Of a DNA stretch of 46,928 nt, positions 8,571 to 19,370 are shown one piece after another. Each line of letters opens with the position of its first letter. Position 1 is the stretch's first letter. The translations under genes were made by a program, and so were the position numbers. This DNA comes from Pseudomonas folii (lineage in GTDB: Bacteria > Pseudomonadota > Gammaproteobacteria > Pseudomonadales > Pseudomonadaceae): positions 1 to 46,928 of the forward strand of contig NZ_JACONW010000028.1 of NCBI RefSeq assembly GCF_014357575.1, read 5' to 3'. The notes under the pieces are model-generated. The model ran no database searches and had not been told where the DNA came from. It saw only the letters and a list, made by a program, of their open reading frames with translations.

Positions 8571-9839
8571 ATGTCTGATTTGAAAACTGCCGCGCTTGAA
8601 TATCACGCCAATCCTCGTCCGGGGAAACTGAGCGTAGAACTCACCAAGCCCACCGCTACTGCTCGCGACCTGGCCCTGGCTTATAGCCCTGGCGTTGCCG
8701 AGCCTGTGCGTGAAATCGCCCGTGACCCTGAGCTGGCCTACAAATACACCGGCAAAGGTAACCTGGTAGCAGTTATTTCCGATGGCACCGCGATCCTCGG
8801 CCTGGGTGATCTGGGCCCACTGGCATCCAAGCCAGTGATGGAAGGCAAGGGCGTTCTGTTCAAGCGTTTCGCCGGTATCGACGTATTCGATATCGAAGTG
8901 GATTCGGAAAGCCCACAGGCTTTCATCGATACCGTAAAACGCATCTCCATCACCTTCGGCGGTATCAACCTCGAAGACATCAAGGCGCCTGAGTGCTTTG
9001 AGATCGAGAAAGCGCTGATCGAACAATGCGACATCCCTGTTTTCCACGATGACCAGCACGGCACCGCGATTGTGACTGCGGCCGGCATGATCAACGCGCT
9101 GGAAATCGTCGGCAAGAACCTGGCTGACGCCAAGATCGTCTGCCTGGGCGCTGGCGCTGCGGCCATCTCCTGCATGAAGTTGCTGGTGAGCATGGGCGCG
9201 AAGATTGAAAACATCTTCATGATCGACCGTTCCGGCGTTATCCACTCCGGCCGTACCGATCTGAACCAGTACAAAGCGGTGTTCGCTCACGCGACTGAAA
9301 AACGCACGCTGGCTGACGCTCTTGATGGCGCCGACGTATTCGTTGGTCTGTCCGGCCCGAACCTGCTGAGCGCTGAAGGCCTGAAGTCCATGGCCAAGGA
9401 TCCGATCGTGTTCGCCTGCTCGAACCCTGATCCGGAAATCTCCCCAGAGCTGGCTCACGCCACTCGCAGCGACGTGATCATGGCGACCGGTCGTTCCGAC
9501 TACCCGAACCAGGTCAACAACGTACTGGGCTTCCCGTTCATCTTCCGCGGTGCCCTGGACGTTCGCGCCAAGCGCATCAACGAAGAAATGAAGATCGCCG
9601 CGGCCAACGCCCTGCGCGAACTGGCAAAACTGCCAGTGCCTCAGGAAGTCTGCGACGCCTACGGCGGCATCAAACTGGAATTCGGTCGTGAGTACATCAT
9701 CCCGAAACCAATGGACACCCGCCTGCTGGGCCTGATCGCTGATGCCGTTGCCAAGGCAGCCATCGAAAGCGGCGTTGCAACCCTGCCGTATCCAAAGCAC
9801 TACCCGCTGACCAGCGTAGATGACGTTTTTAACGGCTAA
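8571..9839 (+). CDS. maeB: NAD(P)-dependent malic enzyme, short form
   Basis: Oxidative decarboxylation of malate to pyruvate, supplying NAD(P)H and pyruvate. The 422-aa protein has only the malic enzyme core and lacks the C-terminal phosphotransacetylase-like domain of enterobacterial MaeB. The N-terminal segment has SPGVAEP and SDGTAILGLGD. Metal-binding and catalytic residues lie in FHDDQHGTA. The Rossmann motif is CLGAGAAAISC, and FACSNPDPEI follows. NADP rather than NAD preference is inferred from the family. The ATG follows AAGCGGA. Monocistronic, with its own terminator directly downstream. Confidence 0.93.
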   Translation: MSDLKTAALEYHANPRPGKLSVELTKPTATARDLALAYSPGVAEPVREIARDPELAYKYTGKGNLVAVISDGTAILGLGDLGPLASKPVMEGKGVLFKRFAGIDVFDIEVDSESPQAFIDTVKRISITFGGINLEDIKAPECFEIEKALIEQCDIPVFHDDQHGTAIVTAAGMINALEIVGKNLADAKIVCLGAGAAAISCMKLLVSMGAKIENIFMIDRSGVIHSGRTDLNQYKAVFAHATEKRTLADALDGADVFVGLSGPNLLSAEGLKSMAKDPIVFACSNPDPEISPELAHATRSDVIMATGRSDYPNQVNNVLGFPFIFRGALDVRAKRINEEMKIAAANALRELAKLPVPQEVCDAYGGIKLEFGREYIIPKPMDTRLLGLIADAVAKAAIESGVATLPYPKHYPLTSVDDVFNG

Positions 9840-9857
9840 TCGCTGATTCAGATGCAC

Positions 9858-9888
9858 AAAAAACCCTGCAGCGATGCAGGGTTTTTTT
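9858..9888 (+). terminator. Intrinsic terminator after malic enzyme gene
   Basis: A-run, then CCCTGCA, loop GCGA, TGCAGGG and seven T. It begins 18 bp after the stop codon. The A- and T-runs on both sides would let it work in either direction, including for ponA coming from the right. Confidence 0.92.
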
Positions 9889-9901
9889 GTGGAGCTAAAT
9901 C

Positions 9902-9992
9902 TGTTGGAGCGAGGCTTGCCTGCGAATAGCCTTAACGCGGTGCGTCAGTGGTACCGAGGGGCCCGATTCGCGGGCAAGCCTCGCTCCAACAA
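9902..9992. repeat. REPIN between malic enzyme and ponA
   Basis: Arms at 9902-9927 and about 9966-9992 of the GGAGCGAGGCTTGCCTGCGA type, with one mismatch between them. It sits between two convergent genes. Confidence 0.85.
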
Positions 9993-10003
9993 ACGGGGGT
10001 GCG

Positions 10004-12463
10004 TCAGAAAAGGTCGATCGGTGCTGACTCGTCCGCTGGCAGCGGGCTGCCTGGCGCCTGACCGCCCAGTTCGTTGACGCTTGGCGGTGTGTCTTCGCTT
10101 TTGAACAGCTCGAAGAACGCGTTAGGCGTGCTCGGTGTCGCGGCCCTGCCGCTGATCGGATCAACCCGCAGGCTCAGGATGCCATCCGGTTCGGCCTGCT
10201 GATGCGGCGGTTTGTCCTTGAGCGCAGCGCTCATGTAGTTCATCCAGATCGGCAGGGCAACGGTACCGCCAAATTCATGACGGCCCAGGCTTTCGGGTTG
10301 GTCGAAACCCGTCCAGACCGTAGTCACGTAATCGGCGTTGTAACCGGTGAACCACGCATCCTTGGATTCGTTGGTCGTACCGGTCTTGCCCGCGATATCC
10401 GGACGGTTCATCGCCAGGGCCCGGCGGCCGGTGCCGCGTTTGATCACATCCTGCAGCATACTGTTGAGAATGTACGTAGTGCGGCCGTCCACAATGCGCG
10501 GTGCAATGGCGGGTGCCTGAGGGTCTACCGGCGCAGCAGGCTGTGCTGGCCCTTCATTGGATGAGGTGATGAGCGCAGGCCCATTGGGCACCGCGACCGT
10601 GTTGGCATGTGGCGCTGGCTGATGGTCGACCGCCGGGACGCTTGGCGGGTTGGCTTCAAACAAGGTCACGCCATCGCGGCTCTCGATGTTCTGGATCAGG
10701 TACGAGTTGATCTTGTAGCCACCGTTGGCGAACGCCGACCAGCCGGTGACGATTTCCATCGGTGTCAGGGTTGCAGTGCCCAGTGCCAGCGACAGGTTGC
10801 GCGGCAGATCGCTCTTGTTGAAGCCAAAGCGCGTGATGTAGTCGATTGACGTATCGATGCCCAATTGTTGCAGCAGACGAATCGAAACCAGATTGCGCGA
10901 TTTGTACAGCGCTTCACGCAAGCGGATCGGGCCAAGGAACGTATTGGTGTCGTTCTTCGGACGCCAGACCTTGTCCAGATACTCATCAACAAACACGATC
11001 GGCGCATCGTTTACCAGGCTCGATGCGGTGTAGCCGTTGTCCAGCGCTGCGCTGTACAGGAACGGCTTGAAGCTGGAACCCGGTTGACGCTTGGCTTGCA
11101 GGGCGCGGTTGTAGTTGCTCTGCTCGAAAGCGAAACCACCGACCAGGGCACGGATTGCGCCATTTTGCGGGTCGAGGGATACCAGTGCACTTTGCGCGGC
11201 TGGAATCTGGCTGAACTTGAGAGAGCCATTTTCCTGACGCTGCAGGCGAACCAGATCGCCGACATGCGCGACATCAGCAGGCCCCTTGGGATTTGCGCCC
11301 AGGCTGTTGGTGTTCAGATAAGGGCGCGCCCATTTCATGCTCGCCCATTCGACAGTTTCTTCCTTCTCACCATTACGGGTCAGGACGCGAACGCCGGTCT
11401 TGTCGACCTGGGTGACGATTGCAGGCTCAAGGCCGCTGATGGTGCGTTGTTTGGTCAGCTCTTGCGCCCAGCCTTCGCGGGTCATGCCCGGGAAGCGGCT
11501 TTCAGGACCGCGGTAGCCGTGGCGCTGGTCGTATTCGATCAGGCCTTCCTGAACCGCAGTGTTGGCGTGTTCCTGAAGGTCGCTCGGTACTGTCGTGGTG
11601 ACACGGAAGCCTTCTGTATAGGCATCGCTGCCATAACGGCCGACCATTTCGGCCCGTGCCATTTCTGCAATATAAGGTGCGTTAACTTCAGGTGTAGGCA
11701 CGTGATAGCTGGCGTTGAGTGGCTCGCTGAGCGCGGCCTGATAGGCGCTTTGGTCGATCTTGCCCAGCTTGTACATGCGGCCCAGGATCCAGTCGCGACG
11801 TTCTTTGGCGCGTGTCGGGTTGGCCAGCGGGTTGAAGCGCGAAGGGGCTTTCGGCAGGCCGGCGATCATGGCCATTTGTGCAAGGCTTACGTCGCGGATC
11901 GATTTGCCGTAATAGACTTGCGCCGCTGCTTCGATGCCGTAGGCCCGGTTACCCAGATAGATCTTGTTGACGTACAGCTCGAGAATTTCGTCTTTGGTCA
12001 GTTGGCGCTCAATTTGCAGTGCAAGAAGGATCTCGGTGGTTTTACGCGAAAAACTGCGCTCACTCGTCAGAAAATAGTTCTTTGCCACCTGCATGGTGAT
12101 GGTGCTGCCGCCCGACTGGATGTGGCCGCTTTTAACCAGTTGTGACGCCGCACGCATCAGGCTGCCAGGGTCGACGCCGTAGTGGTTGGCGAAATTGTCA
12201 TCTTCGGCCGAGAGCAATGCGTTGATGAAATTCGGCGGGATTTCGGCAAAGCGGATCGGGGTACGGCGCATCTCGCCAAACTCCGCAATCAACTTGCCGT
12301 CGCTGCTGTAGACGCGCAGCGGGATTTGCAGCTGGATGCTGCGCAAGGCTTCGACAGACGGCAGGTTCGGGCTCAGATAAAGAAAGGCACCGCTGAGGCC
12401 GAGCAACAGCGCACAGAATACGGCGACGAGAGACCACCAGAAAAACTTCAGCAGGCGTATCAA
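10004..12463 (-). CDS. mrcA: Penicillin-binding protein 1A (bifunctional class A PBP)
   Basis: Inner-membrane peptidoglycan synthase (also called ponA) with glycosyltransferase and transpeptidase domains, 819 aa. A membrane anchor at about 6-29 is followed by the GT51 domain with catalytic Glu87 in EDDNFANHYGVD. An OB-like insert separates it from the transpeptidase domain, which has SxxK (SSFK, near 462), SRN, and KTG (near 692, GKTGTTNESKDAWF). The TTG at 12463 gives MIRLLKFFWW, which fits the conserved N-terminus; no ATG lies nearby and the ribosome site is weak (AAAAAG). It is divergent from pilM, as in other pseudomonads, and ends next to the malic enzyme terminator. Confidence 0.95.
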   Translation of the reverse strand: MIRLLKFFWWSLVAVFCALLLGLSGAFLYLSPNLPSVEALRSIQLQIPLRVYSSDGKLIAEFGEMRRTPIRFAEIPPNFINALLSAEDDNFANHYGVDPGSLMRAASQLVKSGHIQSGGSTITMQVAKNYFLTSERSFSRKTTEILLALQIERQLTKDEILELYVNKIYLGNRAYGIEAAAQVYYGKSIRDVSLAQMAMIAGLPKAPSRFNPLANPTRAKERRDWILGRMYKLGKIDQSAYQAALSEPLNASYHVPTPEVNAPYIAEMARAEMVGRYGSDAYTEGFRVTTTVPSDLQEHANTAVQEGLIEYDQRHGYRGPESRFPGMTREGWAQELTKQRTISGLEPAIVTQVDKTGVRVLTRNGEKEETVEWASMKWARPYLNTNSLGANPKGPADVAHVGDLVRLQRQENGSLKFSQIPAAQSALVSLDPQNGAIRALVGGFAFEQSNYNRALQAKRQPGSSFKPFLYSAALDNGYTASSLVNDAPIVFVDEYLDKVWRPKNDTNTFLGPIRLREALYKSRNLVSIRLLQQLGIDTSIDYITRFGFNKSDLPRNLSLALGTATLTPMEIVTGWSAFANGGYKINSYLIQNIESRDGVTLFEANPPSVPAVDHQPAPHANTVAVPNGPALITSSNEGPAQPAAPVDPQAPAIAPRIVDGRTTYILNSMLQDVIKRGTGRRALAMNRPDIAGKTGTTNESKDAWFTGYNADYVTTVWTGFDQPESLGRHEFGGTVALPIWMNYMSAALKDKPPHQQAEPDGILSLRVDPISGRAATPSTPNAFFELFKSEDTPPSVNELGGQAPGSPLPADESAPIDLF

Positions 12464-12541
12464 GGCTTTTTGATTTCCAGAATAAAAAGAATGAGTTAAG
12501 CGCAGGCACTAACAAATAGACACGCCTTGAAGCTTGGTTAT

Positions 12542-12577
12542 ACGAAAAAAGCGCTGGGCATTATAAGCATTTTTCGT
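12542..12577 (-). promoter_or_regulatory. ponA (mrcA) promoter region with flanking inverted repeat
   Basis: A perfect TATAAT (minus strand, 12560-12565) lies about 95 bp before the ponA start. No good -35 is visible, and a near-extended TG stands upstream of the -10. The box is enclosed by an 11-bp inverted repeat with one mismatch: ACGAAAAAAGC at 12542-12552 and GCATTTTTCGT at 12567-12577. The symmetry could be an operator; this is inference. Confidence 0.5.
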
Positions 12578-12598
12578 CTCCAAGCGTTATTTGCGCTA

Positions 12599-12617
12599 CT
12601 GTCAGGATTGCTGACAG
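12599..12617. promoter_or_regulatory. Perfect dyad upstream of pilM
   Basis: CTGTCAG, 5 bp, CTGACAG: a perfect 7-bp inverted repeat 55 bp before the pilM start. It could be a regulator site or a leader hairpin of the pilMNOPQ operon. No factor can be named from sequence. Confidence 0.4.
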
Positions 12618-12644
12618 CGGCGTTGGACAACAAATAATCCGTAA

Positions 12645-13735
<1,091 letters not shown>

Positions 13736-13736
<1 letters not shown>

Positions 13737-14302
13737 TGGCACGGATCAACCTTCTCCCCTGGCGTGAACAGCTTCGCGAAGAGCGCAAGAAACGATTTCT
13801 CATGGCCCTGGCTGGCGTATTTGTGGCTTCGGTCGGCGTATTGTTCATGGTTGATCAATATTTGAGCAGTGCGATCACTCATCAGGCGGCGCGCAATGCA
13901 TTCATCCAGAACGAAATCGTGCAGCTCGATGAACGTATTAAAGAGATCAGTGATCTGCGAGCTCGTCGCAAGCAGTTGCTGGAACGGATGAAAATCATCC
14001 AGGACCTGCAAGGCAATCGGCCGATCATCGGCCGGGTCTTTGATCAGATGGCACGTACTCTGCCGGACGGTGTGTATTTCTCGAACGTGAAGATGGTCGA
14101 CAACCTGGTGAGCATCACCGGCGCGGCAGAATCGAACAATCGCGTGTCGGACTTGATGCGTAATCTCGACGCTTCTGACTGGTTTGAAGCGCCGAGTCTG
14201 ACTGAGGTCAAGGCCACGACCGCTGGCGCGCTGGATCAGGCCAACGTGTTTCAGTTAACAGTGCGCCAGACGCAACCGGCCATTGATGGAGTCAAGCCAT
14301 GA
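13736..14302 (+). CDS. pilN: Type IV pilus assembly protein PilN
   Basis: Bitopic inner-membrane protein, 188 aa, that links cytoplasmic PilM to periplasmic PilO. The PilM-binding motif INLLPWR is at residues 4-10. A single membrane segment lies at about 21-39, then a coiled coil (about 55-90) and a ferredoxin-like periplasmic domain. It overlaps pilM by 1 bp and pilO by 4 bp (ATGA), so translation is coupled. Confidence 0.95.
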
Positions 14303-14922
14303 ACCTTTCCGAGTCGCTGGAAAGTCTGCGCCGGATTGACCTTGGCGATCTGGACATCAACAACCTTGGCTCATGGCCTGCTGCCGTCAAGTTCGTGAGC
14401 GGCATCCTGTTGATGGTGTTAGTGCTGGCCTTGGGTTACTTCTTCTATATCCAGGATCTCGAGAGTCGGCTGGATGGCGCGCGCGCCAATGAAATCACGC
14501 TGAAGGAGCAGTTCACCAACAAGGCATTTCAGGCCGCTAACCTGCAGCCCTACAAGGTGCAGATGACCGAGATGGAAAACACCTTCGGCGCATTGTTGCG
14601 GCAGTTGCCCAGCGATACCGAAGTGCCTGGTTTGCTGGAGGACATCACGCGCACAGGGTTGGGCAGCGGACTGGAGTTCGAAGAGATCAAGTTGCTGCCG
14701 GAAGCTGCTCAGCAGTTTTACATCGAGTTGCCGATACAGATCACCGTTGTGGGCGGGTATCACGATCTGGCGACCTTCGTCAGTGGTGTCGCCAGCCTGC
14801 CGCGGATCGTCACCCTGCATGACTTCGAGATCAAACCTGTGGAAGCGTCAAATCCCGCCAGGTTGCGAATGAATATTCTCGCCAAGACCTATCGCTACAA
14901 CGACGAAGGACTGAATAAATGA
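14299..14922 (+). CDS. pilO: Type IV pilus assembly protein PilO
   Basis: Inner-membrane partner of PilN, 207 aa. A membrane segment at about 31-50 is followed by a coiled coil and a periplasmic ferredoxin-like domain that heterodimerises with PilN and contacts PilP. It overlaps pilN and pilP by 4 bp on each side. The length and order fit the family. Confidence 0.95.
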   Translation: MNLSESLESLRRIDLGDLDINNLGSWPAAVKFVSGILLMVLVLALGYFFYIQDLESRLDGARANEITLKEQFTNKAFQAANLQPYKVQMTEMENTFGALLRQLPSDTEVPGLLEDITRTGLGSGLEFEEIKLLPEAAQQFYIELPIQITVVGGYHDLATFVSGVASLPRIVTLHDFEIKPVEASNPARLRMNILAKTYRYNDEGLNK

Positions 14923-15446
14923 GGCTGGCGCGATTGTTGTGCGCCAGTGTGGCGTTGATCAGTCTGGCCGGGTGCAACGAGGATTCGTCGTTCGCCGACC
15001 TGACCAGCTTTATGGATGAGGCGCGTGCCCGACCGACGGGCACTATTGAGCCTCTGCCAAGGTTTCGTCCTTATGAGGCTTTCACGTATAACGCTGCGAA
15101 TCTGCGCAGCCCGTTTCAGCCGCCGATCAAGGTCGATATCGTCAACCGCCTTAAAGGTTCAAGGCTCGTGGCCCCGGATGAAACCCGGCCAAGGCAGTTT
15201 CTGGAAGGGTTCAATATCGAGACGTTCGAGATGGTCGGCACCATGGGGAATGAAACCGGGACGTTTGCCCTGCTCAAGGGGGCGGGTGGCGTATACCGGG
15301 TGAAAGTCGGTGATTATCTGGGCCGCAATAACGGCCGGATTGTCTCGGTCGATGAATCTCGCGTTGATGTCGTAGAAATAGTTCCTGACGGAGAGGGGGC
15401 ATGGCTGGAAAGGCCGCGCAGCATTTCCCTGAAAGAACGCTCATGA
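14919..15446 (+). CDS. pilP: Type IV pilus lipoprotein PilP
   Basis: Lipoprotein of 175 aa that connects the PilN/PilO inner-membrane complex to the PilQ secretin. The lipobox LAGC puts the acylated Cys at residue 19; Asn at +2 does not match the inner-membrane retention Asp. The disordered N-terminal part contains RSPFQPP, and a C-terminal beta-sandwich domain follows. Its TGA overlaps an ATG that probably starts pilQ. Confidence 0.94.
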   Translation: MRLARLLCASVALISLAGCNEDSSFADLTSFMDEARARPTGTIEPLPRFRPYEAFTYNAANLRSPFQPPIKVDIVNRLKGSRLVAPDETRPRQFLEGFNIETFEMVGTMGNETGTFALLKGAGGVYRVKVGDYLGRNNGRIVSVDESRVDVVEIVPDGEGAWLERPRSISLKERS

Positions 15447-17605
15447 AACGAGCACAGCCAAGCATGCAAAGCACTCTCGGGTTCGCAGGACGGAAAATGA
15501 TCATGACCAGGATTCTTTCGGCTATCGGTGTATCGCTATGGATTGCGATGATTTCGCCGGTGCTCCAGGCCGCCACTCTCAAAACGCTGGATGTTGCGGC
15601 GCTGCCCGGTGACAGGATCGAGCTCAAGCTGACTTTTGACGCGCCGGTCCCGGCGCCCAGAGGCTATACCACCGAACAGCCAGCCCGTATCGCACTCGAC
15701 TTGCCCGGCGTGACCAGTCAGCTGGCGACCAAGAGTCGTGAGCTGGGCAGTGGCAATGCCCGTAGCGTGGTTGTGGTCCAGGCCAATGATCGCACGCGAG
15801 TCATTATCAACATGACCACGCTCGCGCCCTACAGCTCGCGGGTCGATGGCAATAATCTGTTTGTCGTGATCGGTCAGGGGGCTGCCGCGGCGCAGGCATC
15901 ACAGCCCAGTACTGCGCAGGGCGCTGCTCGTGTTGCCGTACCGCCCTCTGCTCCCGCAAGACCCAAGGCTTATGGGCCAGTTGGCAAAGCCATCCGGAAT
16001 GTCGATTTCCAGCGGGGCGAGTTGGGTGAAGGCAATGTGATCATTGATCTGACGGATTCCAGCGTTGCGCCTGATATTCAGGAGCAGGGCGGCAAGATTC
16101 GCGTCGATTTTGCCAAAACCCAACTGCCTGAAAAGCTGCGGGTACGACTGGACGTCAAAGACTTCGCCACGCCGGTGCAGTTTGTTAACGCCTCTGCGAC
16201 CGGCGACAAGGCAAGCATCACCATCGAGCCTTCCGGGCCTTTCGATTACTCCGCCTATCAGACTGAAAACAAGCTGACCATCAGCGTGCGTCCGTTGACC
16301 AACGAAGACCTGGACCGTCGCAACGCAGAGAAGCTGGTTTACACCGGTGAGAAGCTGTCGCTCAACTTCCAGGACATCGATGTGCGGTCGGTGCTGCAAT
16401 TGATCGCGGACTTCACCAGCCTCAATCTGGTGGCCAGTGACACGGTTCAGGGCGGCATTACCTTGCGTCTGCAAAACGTGCCGTGGGATCAGGCGCTGGA
16501 TCTGGTGCTGAAAACCAAAGGTCTGGACAAACGCAAGATCGGCAATGTGTTGCTGGTCGCACCGGCTGACGAAATTGCGGCCCGTGAGCGGCAGGAGCTT
16601 GAGTCTCTCAAGCAGATTGCCGAGCTGGCACCGCTGCGTCGTGAGTTGCTTCAGGTCAACTACGCCAAGGCTGCGGACATCGCCAAGTTGTTCCAGTCGG
16701 TCACTAGCGCCGAATCCAAGGTCGATGAGCGTGGCTCGATCACCGTGGATGAGCGTACCAACAATATCATTGCCTATCAGACTCAGGATCGTCTGGACGA
16801 GCTGCGTCGTATCGTTTCCCAACTGGATATTCCGGTGCGTCAGGTGATGATCGAAGCGCGTATCGTTGAGGCCAACGTCGGTTACGACAAGGCGCTCGGG
16901 GTGCATTGGGGTGGGTCGACCAACCTCAAGCGTGGGAGTAACTGGAACGCCTATGGTCTGGACGACAATGGTGATGAGGCGGGCAACACCGGCGATGAAC
17001 TTACTGCCAACACACCGTTTGTGGATCTGGGGGCTGCGAATGCCACATCGGGCATCGGTATCGCCTTCGTCACCAGCAACACCCTGCTGGACCTTGAACT
17101 GAGCGCCATGGAAAGAACCGGCAATGGTGAAATCGTTTCCCAGCCAAAGGTCGTCACGTCCGATAAGGAAACCGCGAAGATTCTGAAAGGCACCGAGATT
17201 CCGTATCAGGAGTCCAGCTCCAGCGGCGCCACCACCGTGTCCTTCAAAGAGGCATCGCTCTCCCTGGAAGTGACGCCGCAGATCACGCCAGACAACCGCA
17301 TCATCATGGAGGTCAAGGTCACCAAGGATGAGCCGGACTACCTGAACATGGTGCAAGGTGTGCCACCTATTCGTAAAAACGAAGTCAATGCCAAGGTGCT
17401 GGTGGCTGATGGCGAGACCATCGTAATCGGTGGTGTGTTCTCCAATACGCAAACTAAAACTGTCGATAAGGTGCCATTTCTCGGCGATGTGCCGTATGTT
17501 GGCCGCCTTTTCCGGCGCGATGTGGTCTCGGAGGCAAAATCCGAGCTGCTGGTGTTCCTCACTCCGCGTATCATGAACAACCAGGCGATTGCTGTGAGTC
17601 GTTGA
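15443..17605 (+). CDS. pilQ: Type IV pilus secretin PilQ
   Basis: Outer-membrane channel through which the pilus passes. From the ATG at 15443, which overlaps the pilP stop as ATGA, it is 720 aa; the P. aeruginosa protein is 714. An alternative ATG at 15503 ([11 protein letters not shown]) would give a shorter, more typical signal peptide, and one at 15401 would overlap pilP by 46 bp. Signal peptide cleavage is expected after ...PVLQA. Two AMIN domains that bind peptidoglycan come next, then the secretin N-domains, then the C-terminal secretin barrel with [14 protein letters not shown] and [10 protein letters not shown] near the end. aroK follows after 4 bp. Confidence 0.94.
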   Translation: MKRAQPSMQSTLGFAGRKMIMTRILSAIGVSLWIAMISPVLQAATLKTLDVAALPGDRIELKLTFDAPVPAPRGYTTEQPARIALDLPGVTSQLATKSRELGSGNARSVVVVQANDRTRVIINMTTLAPYSSRVDGNNLFVVIGQGAAAAQASQPSTAQGAARVAVPPSAPARPKAYGPVGKAIRNVDFQRGELGEGNVIIDLTDSSVAPDIQEQGGKIRVDFAKTQLPEKLRVRLDVKDFATPVQFVNASATGDKASITIEPSGPFDYSAYQTENKLTISVRPLTNEDLDRRNAEKLVYTGEKLSLNFQDIDVRSVLQLIADFTSLNLVASDTVQGGITLRLQNVPWDQALDLVLKTKGLDKRKIGNVLLVAPADEIAARERQELESLKQIAELAPLRRELLQVNYAKAADIAKLFQSVTSAESKVDERGSITVDERTNNIIAYQTQDRLDELRRIVSQLDIPVRQVMIEARIVEANVGYDKALGVHWGGSTNLKRGSNWNAYGLDDNGDEAGNTGDELTANTPFVDLGAANATSGIGIAFVTSNTLLDLELSAMERTGNGEIVSQPKVVTSDKETAKILKGTEIPYQESSSSGATTVSFKEASLSLEVTPQITPDNRIIMEVKVTKDEPDYLNMVQGVPPIRKNEVNAKVLVADGETIVIGGVFSNTQTKTVDKVPFLGDVPYVGRLFRRDVVSEAKSELLVFLTPRIMNNQAIAVSR

Positions 17606-17609
17606 TTCT

Positions 17610-18128
17610 GTGCGAAATTTAATACTTGTAGGGCCGATGGGGGCTGGTAAAAGCACCATCGGCCGTTTGCTGGCCAAAGAGCTGCGCCTGCCGTTCAAGG
17701 ATTCCGACAAGGAAATTGAACTGCGCACGGGTGCCAATATCCCGTGGATCTTCGATAAGGAAGGCGAACCCGGATTCCGTGACCGCGAGCAGGCGATGAT
17801 TGCCGAGCTGTGCAGTGTCGACGGGATTGTCCTCGCGACCGGCGGCGGTGCCGTCATGCGTAGCGAAAATCGCCAGGCCCTGCATCAGGGCGGACGCGTG
17901 GTGTATCTGCATGCCTCGGTAGAGCAGCAAGTCGGGCGCACCGCCCGCGACCGCAACCGCCCGCTGTTGCGCACCGCTGATCCGGCAAAGGTTTTGAGCG
18001 ATCTGCTCGAAATGCGTGACCCGCTTTATCGGGAGATTGCGGATCTGGTGGTTGAAACCGATGAGCGGCCGCCACGAATGGTGGTTCTTGATATCCTTGC
18101 GCGCCTGGCGGAGCTTCCTCCCCGTTAA
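17610..18128 (+). CDS. aroK: Shikimate kinase
   Basis: Phosphorylates shikimate at O3 in the chorismate pathway; 172 aa. The Walker A motif GPMGAGKST is at 8-16, the shikimate-binding DSDKEIE near 33, GGGAV near 80, and the lid region RDRNRPLL in the C-terminal third. The start is GTG, placed 4 bp after the pilQ stop, so it is co-transcribed with the pilus genes; this pilQ-aroK-aroB linkage is common in gammaproteobacteria. Confidence 0.95.
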   Translation: MRNLILVGPMGAGKSTIGRLLAKELRLPFKDSDKEIELRTGANIPWIFDKEGEPGFRDREQAMIAELCSVDGIVLATGGGAVMRSENRQALHQGGRVVYLHASVEQQVGRTARDRNRPLLRTADPAKVLSDLLEMRDPLYREIADLVVETDERPPRMVVLDILARLAELPPR

Positions 18129-18257
18129 AGCCTGGGCAGAAATGCGCTATCCTCTGCGACCAATAAAAACACAGGACGAGGCGTTGCCTTGAGCCACCTG
18201 TTGCGTGAGTGCCAAAAGCGCTCACGGCGACGTATTCGGTAATCAACGTGGGGACAC

Positions 18258-19361
18258 ATGCAGACACTTAAGGTCGAGCTTGGCGAGCGTAGCTACCCGA
18301 TTCACATCGGTGAAGGCTTGCTGGATCGTTTGGATTTACTCGCTCCGCATATCGTCGGGCGGCAAGTGGCGATTGTTTCCAATACCACCGTCGCGCCCCT
18401 TTACCTTGAGCGACTGACCCGCACCCTGGTCGGCTACAACGTCCTGCCTGTCATCCTTCCGGACGGCGAAGCCTTCAAGAACTGGGAAACATTGCAAACC
18501 ATTTTCGATGGCCTGCTGGGTGCCCGTCATGATCGACGTACCACGGTAATCGCCCTTGGCGGCGGCGTAATCGGCGACATGGCCGGTTTTGCAGCTGCCT
18601 GTTACCAGCGCGGCGTGAACTTCATTCAGATTCCTACGACCCTGCTGTCCCAGGTTGATTCTTCGGTGGGCGGCAAGACCGGTATCAACCACCCGCTGGG
18701 CAAGAACATGGTGGGTGCGTTCTATCAGCCAAGCGTCGTGCTGATCGACACTGCCAGCCTCAATACGCTGCCGGAGCGCGAGCTGTCGGCGGGCCTTGCT
18801 GAAGTCATCAAATATGGTCTGATCTGCGATGAGCCGTTCCTGACCTGGCTTGAACAAAACGTTGATCAGTTGCGTGGCCTGGATCAGGCCGCCTTGACGG
18901 TTGCCATCGAGCGCTCCTGTGCCGCCAAGGCCTTGATTGTCGGTGCTGATGAGCGGGAAACCGGCGTGCGCGCTACGCTGAATCTAGGCCACACGTTCGG
19001 GCATGCCATCGAAACCCACATGGGTTACGGCGTCTGGCTGCATGGTGAGGCGGTAGGCGCAGGCACGGCCATGGCGCTGGAAATGTCCTCGCGTCTGGGC
19101 TGGATCACCGAGCAGGAGCGCAATCGCGGCATTCGCCTGTTGCAGCGTGCCGGTTTGCCAGTGGTGCCTCCACAGGAGATGACCCCGGAGCATTTCCTCG
19201 AGCACATGGCTGTCGACAAAAAAGTCCTGGATGGTCGTCTGCGTCTGGTCTTGCTGCGCCGTATGGGCGAAGCCGTGATCACCGACGAATATCCAAAAGA
19301 AGTTTTACAGGCCACGCTGGCAGCGGATTACCGCGCCCTCGTGGATCAGCTCAGAGGTTAA
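18258..19361 (+). CDS. aroB: 3-dehydroquinate synthase
   Basis: Second step of the shikimate pathway, converting DAHP to 3-dehydroquinate with NAD+ and a divalent metal; 367 aa. The NAD-binding [13 protein letters not shown] and the active-site run [18 protein letters not shown] are present. Metal-binding residues lie in the [11 protein letters not shown] segment. GGGGAC lies just before the ATG. The 129-bp gap after aroK holds no clear terminator, so the two are probably one operon. Confidence 0.96.
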   Translation: MQTLKVELGERSYPIHIGEGLLDRLDLLAPHIVGRQVAIVSNTTVAPLYLERLTRTLVGYNVLPVILPDGEAFKNWETLQTIFDGLLGARHDRRTTVIALGGGVIGDMAGFAAACYQRGVNFIQIPTTLLSQVDSSVGGKTGINHPLGKNMVGAFYQPSVVLIDTASLNTLPERELSAGLAEVIKYGLICDEPFLTWLEQNVDQLRGLDQAALTVAIERSCAAKALIVGADERETGVRATLNLGHTFGHAIETHMGYGVWLHGEAVGAGTAMALEMSSRLGWITEQERNRGIRLLQRAGLPVVPPQEMTPEHFLEHMAVDKKVLDGRLRLVLLRRMGEAVITDEYPKEVLQATLAADYRALVDQLRG

Positions 19362-19370
19362 TGAAATTCC

